Positions 18,667 to 30,556 are shown, numbered from the stretch's first letter. The stretch is 64,000 nucleotides of DNA from Streptococcus macedonicus ACA-DC 198 (GCA_000283635.1 HE613569.1:893501-957500); one strand, 5' to 3'. Notes: generated from the letters alone by a model not told the origin. Numbers and translations are program-made.

Positions 18667-19308
18667 ATGTCATATATTTTACAAGTTCTGCCAAGCTTGT
18701 TAGATGGCGCTAAGGTAACTTTGCAGGTTTTCTGTATTGTTATTGTTTTGTCAATACCGTTTGGTGCTGTCTTGGCTTTTTTGATGCAGATTAAATTCAA
18801 ACCATTACAATGGTTGTTGACGTTATATGTTTGGATTATGCGTGGAACACCATTGCTATTACAATTAATTTTCTTCTACTACGTGTTGCCGAGTGTTGGT
18901 GTTGTAATGGATCGCTTGCCAGCAGCTATTTTAGCGTTCACGTTGAATTACGCAGCTTATTTTGCAGAAATTTTCCGCGGAGGTATTGCAGCCATTCCTA
19001 AAGGGCAATACGAAGCAGCTAAGGTTTTAAAACTAAATCAACTTCAAACGATTCATTATATTATCTTACCGCAAGTGTTCAAGATTGTTTTACCAAGTGT
19101 TTTCAATGAAATTATTAATCTTGTTAAAGATTCATCATTGGTTTACGTTCTTGGTGTGGGTGATTTGTTGCTTGCAAGTAAAACTGCAGCCAATCGTGAC
19201 GCCACATTAGCACCGATGTTTGTTGCTGGAGCAATTTACCTATTAATGATTGGTGTGGTGACACTGATTTCAAAACAAACTGAGAAAAAATTTAATTACT
19301 ATAAATAA
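18667..19308 (+). CDS. polar amino-acid ABC transporter permease
   Basis: 213 residues of the HisM/GlnP permease type with about five membrane segments. The EAA coupling loop reads EAAKVLKLNQLQTIHYIILP, which docks onto the ATPase. An AGGAGA site precedes the ATG. It is followed at 11 bp by the ATPase and then by the binding lipoprotein, a complete three-gene importer. Substrate is not readable from the sequence; the family carries cystine, glutamine, arginine and similar amino acids. Confidence 0.93.
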   Translation: MSYILQVLPSLLDGAKVTLQVFCIVIVLSIPFGAVLAFLMQIKFKPLQWLLTLYVWIMRGTPLLLQLIFFYYVLPSVGVVMDRLPAAILAFTLNYAAYFAEIFRGGIAAIPKGQYEAAKVLKLNQLQTIHYIILPQVFKIVLPSVFNEIINLVKDSSLVYVLGVGDLLLASKTAANRDATLAPMFVAGAIYLLMIGVVTLISKQTEKKFNYYK

Positions 19309-19319
19309 GAGGTGACCAG

Positions 19320-19949
19320 ATGTTAGAATTAAAAAATATTTCCAAACAATTTGGTCAAAAGAAGATTTTTGATCATTTTAATTTGACGATTGAAGATGGC
19401 AAAATTTTATCTCTCGTTGGTCCTTCAGGTGGCGGAAAGACAACCTTGCTACGTATGCTTGCAGGACTTGAAAAAATTGATTCTGGGGAAATCATTTACA
19501 ATGGCGAAGTTGTTCCTATAGACCATTTAGAGACGCTTAATTTACTTGGTTTTGTTTTCCAAGATTTTCAACTTTTCCCTCATTTATCTGTTTTAGATAA
19601 TTTGACCTTATCACCTGTAAAAACAATGGGCATGACAAAAGAATCCGCTAAAGAAAAAGCGGTTACCTTGCTTCAGCGCCTTGGTCTTGGTGAACACGCT
19701 GACGCTTATCCGTATTCGTTGTCAGGTGGTCAAAAACAACGTGTGGCTTTGGCGCGTGCTATGATGATTGATCCACAAATTATTGGTTATGATGAGCCAA
19801 CATCAGCACTTGACCCAGAATTACGTCAAGAAGTTGAAAAGTTGATTTTACAAAATCGCGAAGCTGGCATGACTCAAATCGTTGTTACCCACGATTTACA
19901 GTTTGCAGAAAGCATTTCAGATCATATTTTAAAAATTAATCCAAAATAA
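19320..19949 (+). CDS. polar amino-acid ABC transporter ATPase
   Basis: 209 residues, a compact GlnQ-type ATPase: Walker A GPSGGGKTT, Q-loop FVFQDFQLFPH, signature LSGGQKQR, Walker B IIGYDEPTSALD and switch His in VTHD. It lies between the permease and the binding protein with short gaps. At about 210 residues it is shorter than the usual ~240 but has every motif. Confidence 0.93.
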   Translation: MLELKNISKQFGQKKIFDHFNLTIEDGKILSLVGPSGGGKTTLLRMLAGLEKIDSGEIIYNGEVVPIDHLETLNLLGFVFQDFQLFPHLSVLDNLTLSPVKTMGMTKESAKEKAVTLLQRLGLGEHADAYPYSLSGGQKQRVALARAMMIDPQIIGYDEPTSALDPELRQEVEKLILQNREAGMTQIVVTHDLQFAESISDHILKINPK

Positions 19950-19972
19950 AGAAAGTCTTACTAGGTGAGTTT

Positions 19973-20815
19973 ATGAAATTCAAAAAAGTTCTTGTGGGCG
20001 CTTTGGCGCTTGTATCAACACTAACTTTGGCAGCTTGTAGTTCTTCATCATCTAAAAAAGCTACTAGCGCTGACCAATGGGACACTTACGTTAAAAATGG
20101 TGAAATTATTATCGGCTTTGACAATACATTTGTTCCTATGGGGTACGAGGATGAGGACGGAAGCAATGTCGGTTTTGATATTGATTTGGCAAATGCCGTC
20201 TTTAAAGAATATGGTATTACCGTCAAATGGCAATCAATTAACTGGGATATGAAAGAAACCGAGTTGAATAACGGAACCATTGATTTGATTTGGAACGGTT
20301 ATTCAATCACAGATGAGCGTGCAGAAAAAGTCCTCTTCACAAAACCATACATGGTTAACGAGCAAGTCTTGGTAACTAAAAAATCATCAGGCATTACAAG
20401 CTTTGCTGATATGAAAGATAAAGTGCTTGGTGCACAGTCAGGGTCATCTGGTTACGATGCGTTCACATCAAATCCAGAAGTGTTGAAGGACATTGTTTCT
20501 GGTGGCGATGCAACACAATACGAAACTTTCACACAAGCACTTATCGATTTGAAAAATGACCGTATTGACGGTTTGTTGATTGATAAAGTTTATGCTAATT
20601 ACTACCTTGAACAAGAAGGCGAACTTGATAACTACAATATCATTTCAAGTGAATTTGACGGTGAAGACTTTGCCGTTGGTGCTCGTAAAGCCGATAAAAC
20701 ACTTGTTAAGAAAATCAATCAAGCTTTTAAGAAATTGTATCAAGATGGTACATTCCAAGAAATTTCAAACAAATGGTTTGGTGAAGATGTCGCAACAGAC
20801 GACGTTAAAAACTAA
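19973..20815 (+). CDS. amino-acid ABC transporter substrate-binding lipoprotein
   Basis: 280 residues. The signal peptide ends in the lipobox LAAC (Cys22), giving a membrane-anchored lipoprotein, followed by a serine-rich linker and a type II periplasmic-binding fold (IIGFDNTFVPMGYEDEDG near the start, the usual amino-acid pocket region). Last gene of the importer and followed by a strong terminator. Cystine- or polar-residue-binding relatives look similar, so the ligand is left open. Confidence 0.92.
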   Translation: MKFKKVLVGALALVSTLTLAACSSSSSKKATSADQWDTYVKNGEIIIGFDNTFVPMGYEDEDGSNVGFDIDLANAVFKEYGITVKWQSINWDMKETELNNGTIDLIWNGYSITDERAEKVLFTKPYMVNEQVLVTKKSSGITSFADMKDKVLGAQSGSSGYDAFTSNPEVLKDIVSGGDATQYETFTQALIDLKNDRIDGLLIDKVYANYYLEQEGELDNYNIISSEFDGEDFAVGARKADKTLVKKINQAFKKLYQDGTFQEISNKWFGEDVATDDVKN

Positions 20816-20826
20816 ACGAAAATAGT

Positions 20827-20857
20827 AAAACTCTGAGGTTAGCCTCAGAGTTTTTGT
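20827..20857. terminator. terminator between convergent genes
   Basis: The stem AAAACTCTGAGG/CCTCAGAGTTTTT serves the importer operon and may also serve the facing transporter gene. Confidence 0.85.
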
Positions 20858-20884
20858 TTATTATGATTTTGATAGATTTCTTGT

Positions 20885-22102
20885 TTAGTCTTTTGCTTCA
20901 ATATTAGAGTTATCGCTAATTGGGGTAATCTGGTGGAAAATAAGATGCCATTCTTCTTTACGACGCCAAATGCTAGTGTGTGATTTATGACCAAGAGTGT
21001 AAGTGATGAGTTTTGTTTTTTGGCTGATTGATGTCATTTGAAAATTATCAAAATTGCTCATGTAATGTTTTTTACGGGAAATCATTTCCTCTTTTGAATA
21101 AGTTTTTCCGTCATCATCAATAAGTGTAAAATTATCAGCTAGTAGGTCTTCGTAGTCTGGAATTTTAGAAAGAATGATTTTTTCGTCTCTATAAAGTTTT
21201 TTATAAACATTTTCCCAAATTTCATCTTCGGGAATAGCAGCAGGTTCAACGTGAACGTCGGTATCGTACACCGAAAATTCCTGACTGAGCAATGTTTCAA
21301 TCTGTTCGGTAATCTCATGACTTTCATAAACAGAAAGGTCTGGATTCATTTCGACGACAATATCAAGGTAAATATTGCTTCCATATGAACGCCCACGTTG
21401 AGATTTAACAGCAGTTACTTTAGGAATTTTTAAAATGGTTTCCTTGTATTTTTTAAGCTCTTTTTCATCAAATCCATCTGATAAGCTAAAGGCGCTTTCC
21501 ATAAAAATGTCATAAGCTGTTTTCAAGATAAAATAGGTAATGATAATAGCAGCAAGTCTATCAATGATAACAAGATTGAAAGAAGCGGCAACAATAGCAA
21601 CAGACGTACCAATAGAAGTGACCGCATCAGAATAATTATCCTTTGCCGCAGCAACCAGAGCACTTGATTTCACTTTTTGCGATAGACGTTTATTGTGAAC
21701 ATAAACACCATACATAATAATGGCTGAAATAACACCGACGATAGCTCCCTCTGGGTCAATGGCTGTGCGGCTTCCAGAAATAATTTTCTGAATTGTTTGA
21801 GACAGCACTTGGAAACCAACGATAAACATGATAAAGGATGTAATCAAACTCGCTAAATCTTCAATTTTCCAATGCCCAAAACGGTGTTCGGCATCCGCTG
21901 GCTTACTGGCTAAATGAAGCCCGATTAGCAGAGCGACATTTCCCAAAATATCAGACAAGTTGTTAAAACCATCGGCAATAAGTGATGATGAATTAAGCGT
22001 GTAACCTGCAATTAGCTTGGCGGCTGAAATCGTAAGATAGGCAATGATGCTTACTATTGGACCACGCTTAGCTAACCGAAGATTCTCAGCTGGTGTTGGC
22101 AT
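20885..22102 (-). CDS. cation diffusion facilitator family transporter
   Basis: 405 residues from the ATG that gives MPTPAENLRL; the upstream TTG at 22108 sits too close to AAAGGAG. Six membrane segments, with the metal-site patterns SSLIADGFNNLSD and AKDNYSDAVTS, place it in the CDF family (Zn, Mn or Fe efflux). A cytoplasmic ferredoxin-like domain follows. The chain is longer than the ~300-residue core: a C-terminal extension of about 100 residues has an SnoaL-like look (TISQKTKLITYTLGHKSHTS) whose role I cannot state. Confidence 0.88.
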   Translation of the reverse strand: MPTPAENLRLAKRGPIVSIIAYLTISAAKLIAGYTLNSSSLIADGFNNLSDILGNVALLIGLHLASKPADAEHRFGHWKIEDLASLITSFIMFIVGFQVLSQTIQKIISGSRTAIDPEGAIVGVISAIIMYGVYVHNKRLSQKVKSSALVAAAKDNYSDAVTSIGTSVAIVAASFNLVIIDRLAAIIITYFILKTAYDIFMESAFSLSDGFDEKELKKYKETILKIPKVTAVKSQRGRSYGSNIYLDIVVEMNPDLSVYESHEITEQIETLLSQEFSVYDTDVHVEPAAIPEDEIWENVYKKLYRDEKIILSKIPDYEDLLADNFTLIDDDGKTYSKEEMISRKKHYMSNFDNFQMTSISQKTKLITYTLGHKSHTSIWRRKEEWHLIFHQITPISDNSNIEAKD

Positions 22103-22184
22103 AAGCAATAACTCCTTTGAAAACGATAGTTATATCATAAAATCAATAATCGTTAAAATAAATATTACTCTCTATTATACCATT

Positions 22185-23280
22185 AGTTTAAGCTTGGCGC
22201 TAAATTTCAAGTCCAAGTTAGCCAGTTTGTAAAAACTCTTTAGGAGATTTGTAATCTAGAATTTTCTTTGGATAGTTATTAATCCAATTTTCAATGACTG
22301 CGACTTGTTGTGGAGTCGCATTTTTTCTTCCTTTCGGTAACCAACGACGAATCAGCCTGTTATGGTTCTCATTGCTTCCTGTTTCCCAAGAAGAATAGGG
22401 ATGAGCATAATAAATATGTTTAGGGTCAAAGACATCCGCTAAGCGACTGAATTCTGTCCCGTTATCTGCTGTGATAGAGTTAATCTGATAGTTTTTTAGA
22501 ATAGCTTTCAAGGCCTGATTAACTAAAGTAGACGACTTGTCAGGAATAAGCCGAATGATTTGATAGCGACTCTTCCTGTCAGTCAGAGTCAATAAGCACT
22601 CGTTTTTAGCCCGTGTTTGAATAACAGTATCAATCTCAAAATCCCCTAGCTTCTTACGATTATTAATACTCTCTGGTCGCTCCTCAATAGACTTTCCAGC
22701 AAGTTCAAAATTGGGGCTGACTTGTTTTTTCTTAGGGGGCGCCTTACGAGGATAAAGCATATCTGCTCTGGTTAGGCCTAGTTGTCCATGATGAATCCAA
22801 TAATAAATGGTTGAGATAGAGACATTAATACCCTTTGTTTTGACTATCATTTCAGGAGAGTATTTCTGTTTGATGTAGTGGACAATATTTTCTCTGAGCT
22901 CTTTAGTTAGAGAAAACCGCTTCACAGAACGTTTACGATTATTATCATAAGTATCTTGTGCAAAGTCAGCTGAGTAACTCACTTCAAATTTTCCTTTACG
23001 AACTGGTTGTCTGACTTGACCACGCTTGACTTCGTTGTGAATGGTTTGAGAAGCTTTGGCTAATCTTCTAGCGATTTCAAGATGTGAGAGTCCTTCATGA
23101 AGCCAACGTTCTATATTTCTACGGTCAGCTAGTGTTAAATGTTTCCCTTTTGGTGTATAATAGTTTTGCATCTCGGAGGCTTTCTAATTGTTGTTGTGGT
23201 GATTACAATTATATCTCTCTGAGATGTTTTTTGATACGCTCAAGTGGCTAGCTTCATTTTAGAACTTTCAGTTTAAGCTT
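22185..23280 (-). mobile_element. IS30-family insertion sequence
   Basis: About 1.07 kb around a complete IS30-type transposase. Exact ends are not certain. The 11-mer AGTTTAAGCTT occurs at 22185-22195 and again at 23270-23280, just where the element should begin and end. The inner sequences share an imperfect inverted motif (AGTTAGCCA and its counterpart AGCTAGCCA). It sits between two unrelated genes without breaking either. Confidence 0.7.
22218..23171 (-). CDS. IS30-family transposase
   Basis: 317 residues. The N-terminal helix-turn-helix (HLTLADRRNIERWLHEGLSH, then EIARRLAKASQTIHNEV) is followed by a DDE core: DFEIDTVI, SITADNGTEFS and a glutamate in ETGSNENHNRLIRRWLPKG. All three blocks are the IS30 signatures. 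It appears intact and probably active. Confidence 0.93.
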   Translation of the reverse strand: MQNYYTPKGKHLTLADRRNIERWLHEGLSHLEIARRLAKASQTIHNEVKRGQVRQPVRKGKFEVSYSADFAQDTYDNNRKRSVKRFSLTKELRENIVHYIKQKYSPEMIVKTKGINVSISTIYYWIHHGQLGLTRADMLYPRKAPPKKKQVSPNFELAGKSIEERPESINNRKKLGDFEIDTVIQTRAKNECLLTLTDRKSRYQIIRLIPDKSSTLVNQALKAILKNYQINSITADNGTEFSRLADVFDPKHIYYAHPYSSWETGSNENHNRLIRRWLPKGRKNATPQQVAVIENWINNYPKKILDYKSPKEFLQTG

Positions 23281-23330
23281 ATCACAAAGAAAATATGATA
23301 AAATCAACCCTTTAGCGACGATAGCAAATT

Positions 23331-23358
23331 AAAAATCTGGAATTCATTCCAGATTTTT
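23331..23358 (-). terminator. terminator of the alanine symporter gene
   Basis: Perfect palindrome AAAAATCTGGAATT/... with A and T runs at both sides; works for the minus strand. Confidence 0.8.
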
Positions 23359-23360
23359 AA

Positions 23361-24689
23361 TCAATGATTATCAAAATAATGTTTTGTTTCTTTAATAATA
23401 ATTGGTGAAAGTGCTAGTAAGGCAATCAAGTTTGGAATTGCCATAAGCCCGTTAACAATATCTGCGATAACCCAAATTATTTCTAGACTGATGTAGCCAC
23501 CCAAAGCAACCATAGCAATAAAGACAATACGATAAACCGGGATAGCTTTAACACCAAATAAGAACTCAAAACAACGTTCCCCATAGTAGCACCAACCAAG
23601 AATCGTTGTGAAGGCAAATAAGATCAAGCTAATAGTTAAGGTATAAACACCGAAGTTTCCAAAGACAGATGAAAATGCTGATTGCGTGAGCGTTGCCCCA
23701 TTCAAATTGCTTGACCAGTCACCAGTAACGATAATAGAAAGACCTGTTAAAGTACAAATAATAATGGTATCAATAAATGTTCCTGTCATAGAGACAAGCC
23801 CTTGTTCAACAGGCTCTTCCGTTTTAGCAGCAGCGGCGGCAATAGGTGCAGAACCAAGTCCAGATTCATTAGAGAAGATACCACGTGCAATCCCTGCTTG
23901 AACAGCTGTGACAACTGTTGCACCAGCAAAACCACCCGTAGCGGCTTTTCCAGTAAATGCTGAATGTAAAACTAATCCTAAACCTGGAATAATATAGTCA
24001 AAATGGAAGGCTAGGATTGTAAGGGTTGCTAAGATGTAAATAATTGCCATGAAAGGAACAATTTTTTCAGCTACCTTAGAGATAGATTGAATACCACCAA
24101 AGATGATAATACTAACTAGCACAGCTAAAACAAGACTGATTACTTTAGGTGACCAACCAACGGTATTGTTAAGAGAATCTGTAATAGAATTAACTTGTGT
24201 AAATGTCCCAGAACCAAAAAGTGCCACCATAACACCAAAGATAGAAAAAGCAATAGCGAGTGGTTTCCAATGTTTGCCCATTCCGTTTACGATGTAGTGC
24301 ATTGGTCCGCCTGCGATGTCTCCGTTGGCATCTCTGGTACGGTATTTAATGGCAAGAACACCTTCGGCATATTTGGTTGCCATACCGAAGAAAGCAGCCA
24401 TCCACATCCAAAATAACGCACCAGGTCCACCTAACTTAATGGCAGTTGCGACTCCTACGATATTCCCAGTTCCGATGGTTGCTGCGAGAGCTGTTGCAAG
24501 AGCCGCAAAGCTTGAAATGTCTCCTTGACCTTTAGCCTCAGCTGAAAAGATGAGTTTCAAGGCTTTTGGAAGTCGGAAAACCTGCAACAGACCTAAACGA
24601 GTAGAAAGGTAAATCCCCGTTCCGACAAGAAGAACAAGGAGTGGCGGTCCCCAGACAAGGCTGTCCAAAGACGATAGAAAATCATACAT
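23361..24689 (-). CDS. sodium:alanine/glycine symporter (AGCS family)
   Basis: 442 residues with about ten membrane segments. The AGCS signature around ATALAATIGTGNIVGVATAI and the loop GIFSNESGLGSAPIAAAAAK are clear. Members import alanine or glycine with Na+. Single gene with its own terminator; no regulator is seen beside it. Confidence 0.92.
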   Translation of the reverse strand: MYDFLSSLDSLVWGPPLLVLLVGTGIYLSTRLGLLQVFRLPKALKLIFSAEAKGQGDISSFAALATALAATIGTGNIVGVATAIKLGGPGALFWMWMAAFFGMATKYAEGVLAIKYRTRDANGDIAGGPMHYIVNGMGKHWKPLAIAFSIFGVMVALFGSGTFTQVNSITDSLNNTVGWSPKVISLVLAVLVSIIIFGGIQSISKVAEKIVPFMAIIYILATLTILAFHFDYIIPGLGLVLHSAFTGKAATGGFAGATVVTAVQAGIARGIFSNESGLGSAPIAAAAAKTEEPVEQGLVSMTGTFIDTIIICTLTGLSIIVTGDWSSNLNGATLTQSAFSSVFGNFGVYTLTISLILFAFTTILGWCYYGERCFEFLFGVKAIPVYRIVFIAMVALGGYISLEIIWVIADIVNGLMAIPNLIALLALSPIIIKETKHYFDNH

Positions 24690-26600
<1,911 letters not shown>

Positions 26601-26607
26601 TGATAAT

Positions 26608-26640
26608 AAACTCAGTTGGGCTTTTTCAGCTGAGTTTATT
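26608..26640 (+). terminator. terminator after the GH1 pseudogene
   Basis: The stem AAACTCAGTTG/CAGCTGAGTTT is followed by a short T-rich tail. Confidence 0.7.
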
Positions 26641-26663
26641 TGCTAGGAAGGAAAATGATATAA

Positions 26664-27279
26664 ATGGCAACAAAATTGTATTTGATGCGCCATGGCGAGA
26701 CTTTATTTAATACACAAGGGCGGGTGCTGGGAGCTTGCGATTCGCCTCTAACAGTTTTAGGTATTCAGCAAGCTCTTCTTGCCAAAGATTATTTTAATGA
26801 AAATAGCATTTGGTTTGATAGTGTTTATTCTTCAACGTAAGAACGAGCGACAGATACTGCTAAATTAGCATCTGGTCAATCACAAATCACCCAATTAAAA
26901 GGCATCAAAGAGATGAACCTTGGTGAGTTTGAAGCTCAGCCTGAATTTTTTTTTGCCTAAATTTAGAACAAGTGCTAATTCGTTTGAAGATTTGTTGGTG
27001 CCTTTTGGTGGCGAAGACATTGTAACTGTTGGTAAGTGGGCTTTGGACAGTATTCTTGAAGTGCTGGCAAACGATGATCATGCTGATAATATTTTAATGG
27101 TTAGCCATGGATCAACGATGTGGGGTATTTGTCTGCAGCTCGGTATTCAATTTCCAGAGGAAGTTGGCTTTTCAAATTGTGCTATTTGTGAGTTCCAATA
27201 TTATCAAGAACAGTTAGAGTTGCAAAAACTGATTTTACCAACCAAGGCATTTAAGACATATTCATTTGAAAGGGATTAA
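26664..27279 (+). pseudogene. histidine phosphatase (phosphoglycerate-mutase-like), copy 1, broken
   Basis: Starts MATKLYLMRHGETLFN with the RHG phospho-histidine motif. An in-frame TAA near 26838 replaces the Gln of SSTQERA, which the intact neighbour still has. A frameshift follows in a T-run near 26950. The downstream part (NILMVSHGSTMW with the second catalytic His) reads in another frame to 27279. First of three tandem paralogues. Confidence 0.9.
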
Positions 27280-27281
27280 AA

Positions 27282-27905
27282 ATGGTTAAAACTTTTTATG
27301 TAATGCGACATGGTCAAACGCGCTTTAATCTTCAAGGACGTATCCAAGGAGCTTGTGATTCTCCCTTGACTGAACTGGGAATTGAGCAAGCAAAGTCTGC
27401 TAGACAACATTTTAAAGAAGAGGGCATTACGTTTACACGTGTCTATTCTTCGACGCAGGAACGTGCTTGTGATACTGCTGAATTAGCAACGGAGCGCACG
27501 AATTATATTCGTTTGAAAGGACTAAAAGAAATGGATTTTGGTTCTTACGAAGCACACCAAGAATACCTCAACCCGCCATTACACCGTGAAGATGGTTTAG
27601 GTTACCGTGATTATTTTATGGATTATGGTGGTGAATCCAATGTTCAAGTTTATGAACGAATAGCTAAAACCATTCGTGAGGTTTTAGAGCAAAGTAGTGA
27701 TGAAGACCAGCTCTTATTTGTCAGTCATGGTGCGGCCATAACCCAGTTTTACCGCCATGCTACGCTGAATCCGCTAGTTCCTAAGAAACGTCTGGCAAAC
27801 TGTGCCATTTTCAAAATGACTTATGACGGTAAGGATATTATGGTGCAATCAATCTATAATCCAATAGAAAAAGAGTATATTTTTGAAAGGAAAGAGAATG
27901 AGTAA
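27282..27905 (+). CDS. histidine phosphatase family protein, copy 2
   Basis: 207 residues, the intact member of the triplet. VMRHGQTRFNLQGRIQGACD carries the catalytic RHG; SSTQERACDTAE the phosphate-binding region; LFVSHGAAITQF the second catalytic His. The branch acts on small phosphate esters; the natural substrate is not readable. It begins two bases after copy 1 and overlaps copy 3 by 8 bp, so the three arose by tandem duplication and were one operon. Confidence 0.9.
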   Translation: MVKTFYVMRHGQTRFNLQGRIQGACDSPLTELGIEQAKSARQHFKEEGITFTRVYSSTQERACDTAELATERTNYIRLKGLKEMDFGSYEAHQEYLNPPLHREDGLGYRDYFMDYGGESNVQVYERIAKTIREVLEQSSDEDQLLFVSHGAAITQFYRHATLNPLVPKKRLANCAIFKMTYDGKDIMVQSIYNPIEKEYIFERKENE

Positions 27906-28492
27906 GACACTCTACTTAATGCGTCATGGAGAAACCTTGTTTAATCAACTTGGGTTAATTCAAGGCTGGTGTGATTCTCCCTTGACGACAAATGGCAAGC
28001 AGAAAGCTCAAGCAGCGCGTAATTATTTTCATACTCATCACATTACTTTTGATGAGCTTTATTGTTCGACAACAGAACGTTGTTCTGATACTTTAGAAAT
28101 TGTGAGCGGACGTGCAGATTATACACGGCTCAAAGGTTTGAAAGAATTTAATTTTGGTCGAATGGAAGGAAAGCCAGAGTATTTACACCCGAATCGTGAA
28201 CCCAATCAAAAGGGGCATGGTGATTTCTACCTAAAATATGACGGTGAAAGTGAAACGCAGGTAAGAGAACGGGTTAGTGATACTGTTTTTCGTCTAGTGT
28301 CGCAATCAGACGATGACGCAACGATTTTAGCAGTTAGCCATTCAGGTGCAATTATGAGCTTTTTTAGTGCTTTAAAATTAGAAAATCACCCTGAATTGCA
28401 TTTTTCATTACAGTATCACGGATGACACTTATGATTTAATTAGAATCATTGACCCCATTAGTGGGCAAATTTATGATAAATGGTATTGTTAG
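27898..28492 (+). pseudogene. histidine phosphatase family protein, copy 3, 3' frameshift
   Basis: Starts MSKTLYLMRHGETLFN after GAAAGGAAAG. Catalytic RHG and the later VSHSGAIMSF are present. Near 28393 a one-base shift changes the expected N-C-I-F continuation into ELHFSLQYHG and a stop. In the other phase the ending reads ITDDTYDLIRIIDPISG to a TAG at 28490. The fold core is complete up to residue ~168, so partial function cannot be excluded. Confidence 0.8.
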
Positions 28493-28591
28493 CGAGGAAT
28501 AGCAAAAAGCAGGTTAAAAGAAGTAGATATTTCGTTTTTTCGATAAATTTTGATATGATATAATGAAAGCAACTGAAAATTAGGAGCTGTT

Positions 28592-29710
28592 ATGAAATTC
28601 GAGAAAAAACAAGTCTATTATGTTGTACTTGCCTTTGTCCTTTGTTATGCTATCCAAGCTTATTGGAGTAATGGTGCATCAATTGTCGGAACGATTTATA
28701 AGGCAAGCTTCCCCTTTTTAATTGGTGCTGGAATTGCCTATATTGTCAACATTGTCATGAGCTTATATGAGATGCTCTACACGCGCGTTATTAAAAATAG
28801 AATACTCTTGAAAGCCAAACGTGCGATTTCGATGATTTTGGCATACTTGACCTTTATTTTATTGATTAGCTGGCTTTTTTCGATTGTCCTGCCTGATTTG
28901 ATTTCAAGTATCAATTCTTTGCTGAAGATTGATACGACCGGCGTTGCTAATTTTATTAAAGAAGTTAGTGATAATAAGGCTATCAAAGAATTACTTGATT
29001 ATTTTGGAAATTCATCTGATATTAACTCAACCTTTTCAAAGTATAGTCAGCAAATTTTAAACCAAGTGCTGTCCGTTTTAACAGGGGTTTTGACGTCGGT
29101 TAGTACGATTGCTTCAACTGTTTTAAATGTCTTTGTTAGCTTGGTCTTTTCAATTTATGTTTTGGCAAGCAAAGAACAATTGGGGCGTCAGTTTAATCTT
29201 TTGATTGATACCTATCTTGGCAAATACGCCGAAAAAGTTCACTATGTCCTAGATATTTTGCACCAACGTTTTCACGGTTTCTTTGTTGGTCAAACGCTAG
29301 AAGCGATGATTTTGGGGAGCTTGACAGCAGCAGGAATGTTTCTGTTTAGTTTCCCCTATGCGGCAACAATAGGTATTTTGGTTGCATTTACGGCATTAAT
29401 TCCTGTTATTGGTGCTTATATCGGAGCGACCATTGGTTTTATCTTAATTGCTACACAATCTGTTTCACAAGCGTTTCTCTTTTTAGCTTACTTGATTGTT
29501 TTACAACAATTTGAAGGGAATGTCATTTATCCGCGTGTCGTTGGTGGTTCAATTGGATTATCAGGTATGTGGGTCTTAATGGCAATCACAATCGGTGGTG
29601 CTTTATGGGGTATCCTTGGAATGTTAGTAGCTGTACCTTTGGCAGCAAGTCTTTATCAAATCATTAAAGACAACGTTGCTAAGCGCCAACAAGCAAACTT
29701 AGATAACTGA
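28592..29710 (+). CDS. AI-2E family transporter
   Basis: 372 residues with about eight membrane segments and the family block GSLTAAGMFLFSFPYAATIGILVAF region followed by IPVIGAYIGATIGFI. Members are putative exporters (autoinducer-2, Na+/H+ or unknown cargo); the present one has no assigned substrate. It lies 6 bp before a glycosyltransferase gene, suggesting co-transcription. Confidence 0.85.
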   Translation: MKFEKKQVYYVVLAFVLCYAIQAYWSNGASIVGTIYKASFPFLIGAGIAYIVNIVMSLYEMLYTRVIKNRILLKAKRAISMILAYLTFILLISWLFSIVLPDLISSINSLLKIDTTGVANFIKEVSDNKAIKELLDYFGNSSDINSTFSKYSQQILNQVLSVLTGVLTSVSTIASTVLNVFVSLVFSIYVLASKEQLGRQFNLLIDTYLGKYAEKVHYVLDILHQRFHGFFVGQTLEAMILGSLTAAGMFLFSFPYAATIGILVAFTALIPVIGAYIGATIGFILIATQSVSQAFLFLAYLIVLQQFEGNVIYPRVVGGSIGLSGMWVLMAITIGGALWGILGMLVAVPLAASLYQIIKDNVAKRQQANLDN

Positions 29711-29716
29711 GGTAAT

Positions 29717-30556
29717 ATGGATACAATCAATTTACTCTTTTCAATCGATGATGGCTATGTTTCGCAATTTATGGTCACGCTATATTCGATTTATCAAAAT
29801 AGTAGCAATCATAACCTAGCAGTTTATGTTTTACAAAAGCAATTGTTAAAAAAGAATGATGACATTTCGGAATTCTGTCAAAAACTAGGTGTCCGTTATA
29901 CGCCTGTTGTGATTGGTGAGGAAGTATTTGAAGATGCTCCGACGACAAATCGTTACCCTGAGACCATTTATTATCGCCTTTTGGCTCATGAATATTTGCC
30001 AAAGGAATTGGACAAGATTTTATACGTTGATGCGGATATTTTGTGTTTGAATGATGTTGTTCCCTTATATAAGCTGAATTTAGGGGATAAACTATATGCC
30101 GCTGCTAGCCATACGTCAGATGGCAATATTTCAGAACTCGTTAATAAACTGCGTTTACGGAATTTTGAGGCAGAAGGGTATTTTAATTCTGGTGTCCTTT
30201 TGATGAACTTGGATGCCATTCGCCAGTCGGTGCACCGACAAGACATTTTAGATTATATTGAGCAAAATAATTATCTCTTGTTGTTGCCAGACCAAGACAT
30301 CTTGAATGCCTTATATGGTCATCAAACCTTGCAAATTCCTGACCAGATTTATAATTACGATGTGCGATATAATGTTCTTTATTATAGTAGAAGTTCTGGC
30401 AAATGGAATTTAAATTGGGTTATTGAACATACGGTTTTCTTGCATTTTTGCGGACGAAATAAGCCATGGAAAAAAGATTACCGCGGACGTTACAGTGCTC
30501 TTTATAAACACTATCAGCACCGCGCATTACTTTTAAAAAATAAGAAAAATCATTAA
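29717..30556 (+). CDS. glycosyltransferase family 8 protein
   Basis: 279 residues. The N-terminal nucleotide-sugar fold INLLFSIDDGYVSQFMVTLYS, the DXD metal motif in LYVDADILCLND and the GT8 blocks YFNSGVLLMNL and LPDQDILNALY are all visible. The C-terminus carries HFCGRNKPW, the usual GT8 active-site end. Likely transfers glucose or galactose from a UDP-sugar to a cell-surface glycan or glycoprotein. The acceptor is unknown. Confidence 0.9.
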   Translation: MDTINLLFSIDDGYVSQFMVTLYSIYQNSSNHNLAVYVLQKQLLKKNDDISEFCQKLGVRYTPVVIGEEVFEDAPTTNRYPETIYYRLLAHEYLPKELDKILYVDADILCLNDVVPLYKLNLGDKLYAAASHTSDGNISELVNKLRLRNFEAEGYFNSGVLLMNLDAIRQSVHRQDILDYIEQNNYLLLLPDQDILNALYGHQTLQIPDQIYNYDVRYNVLYYSRSSGKWNLNWVIEHTVFLHFCGRNKPWKKDYRGRYSALYKHYQHRALLLKNKKNH

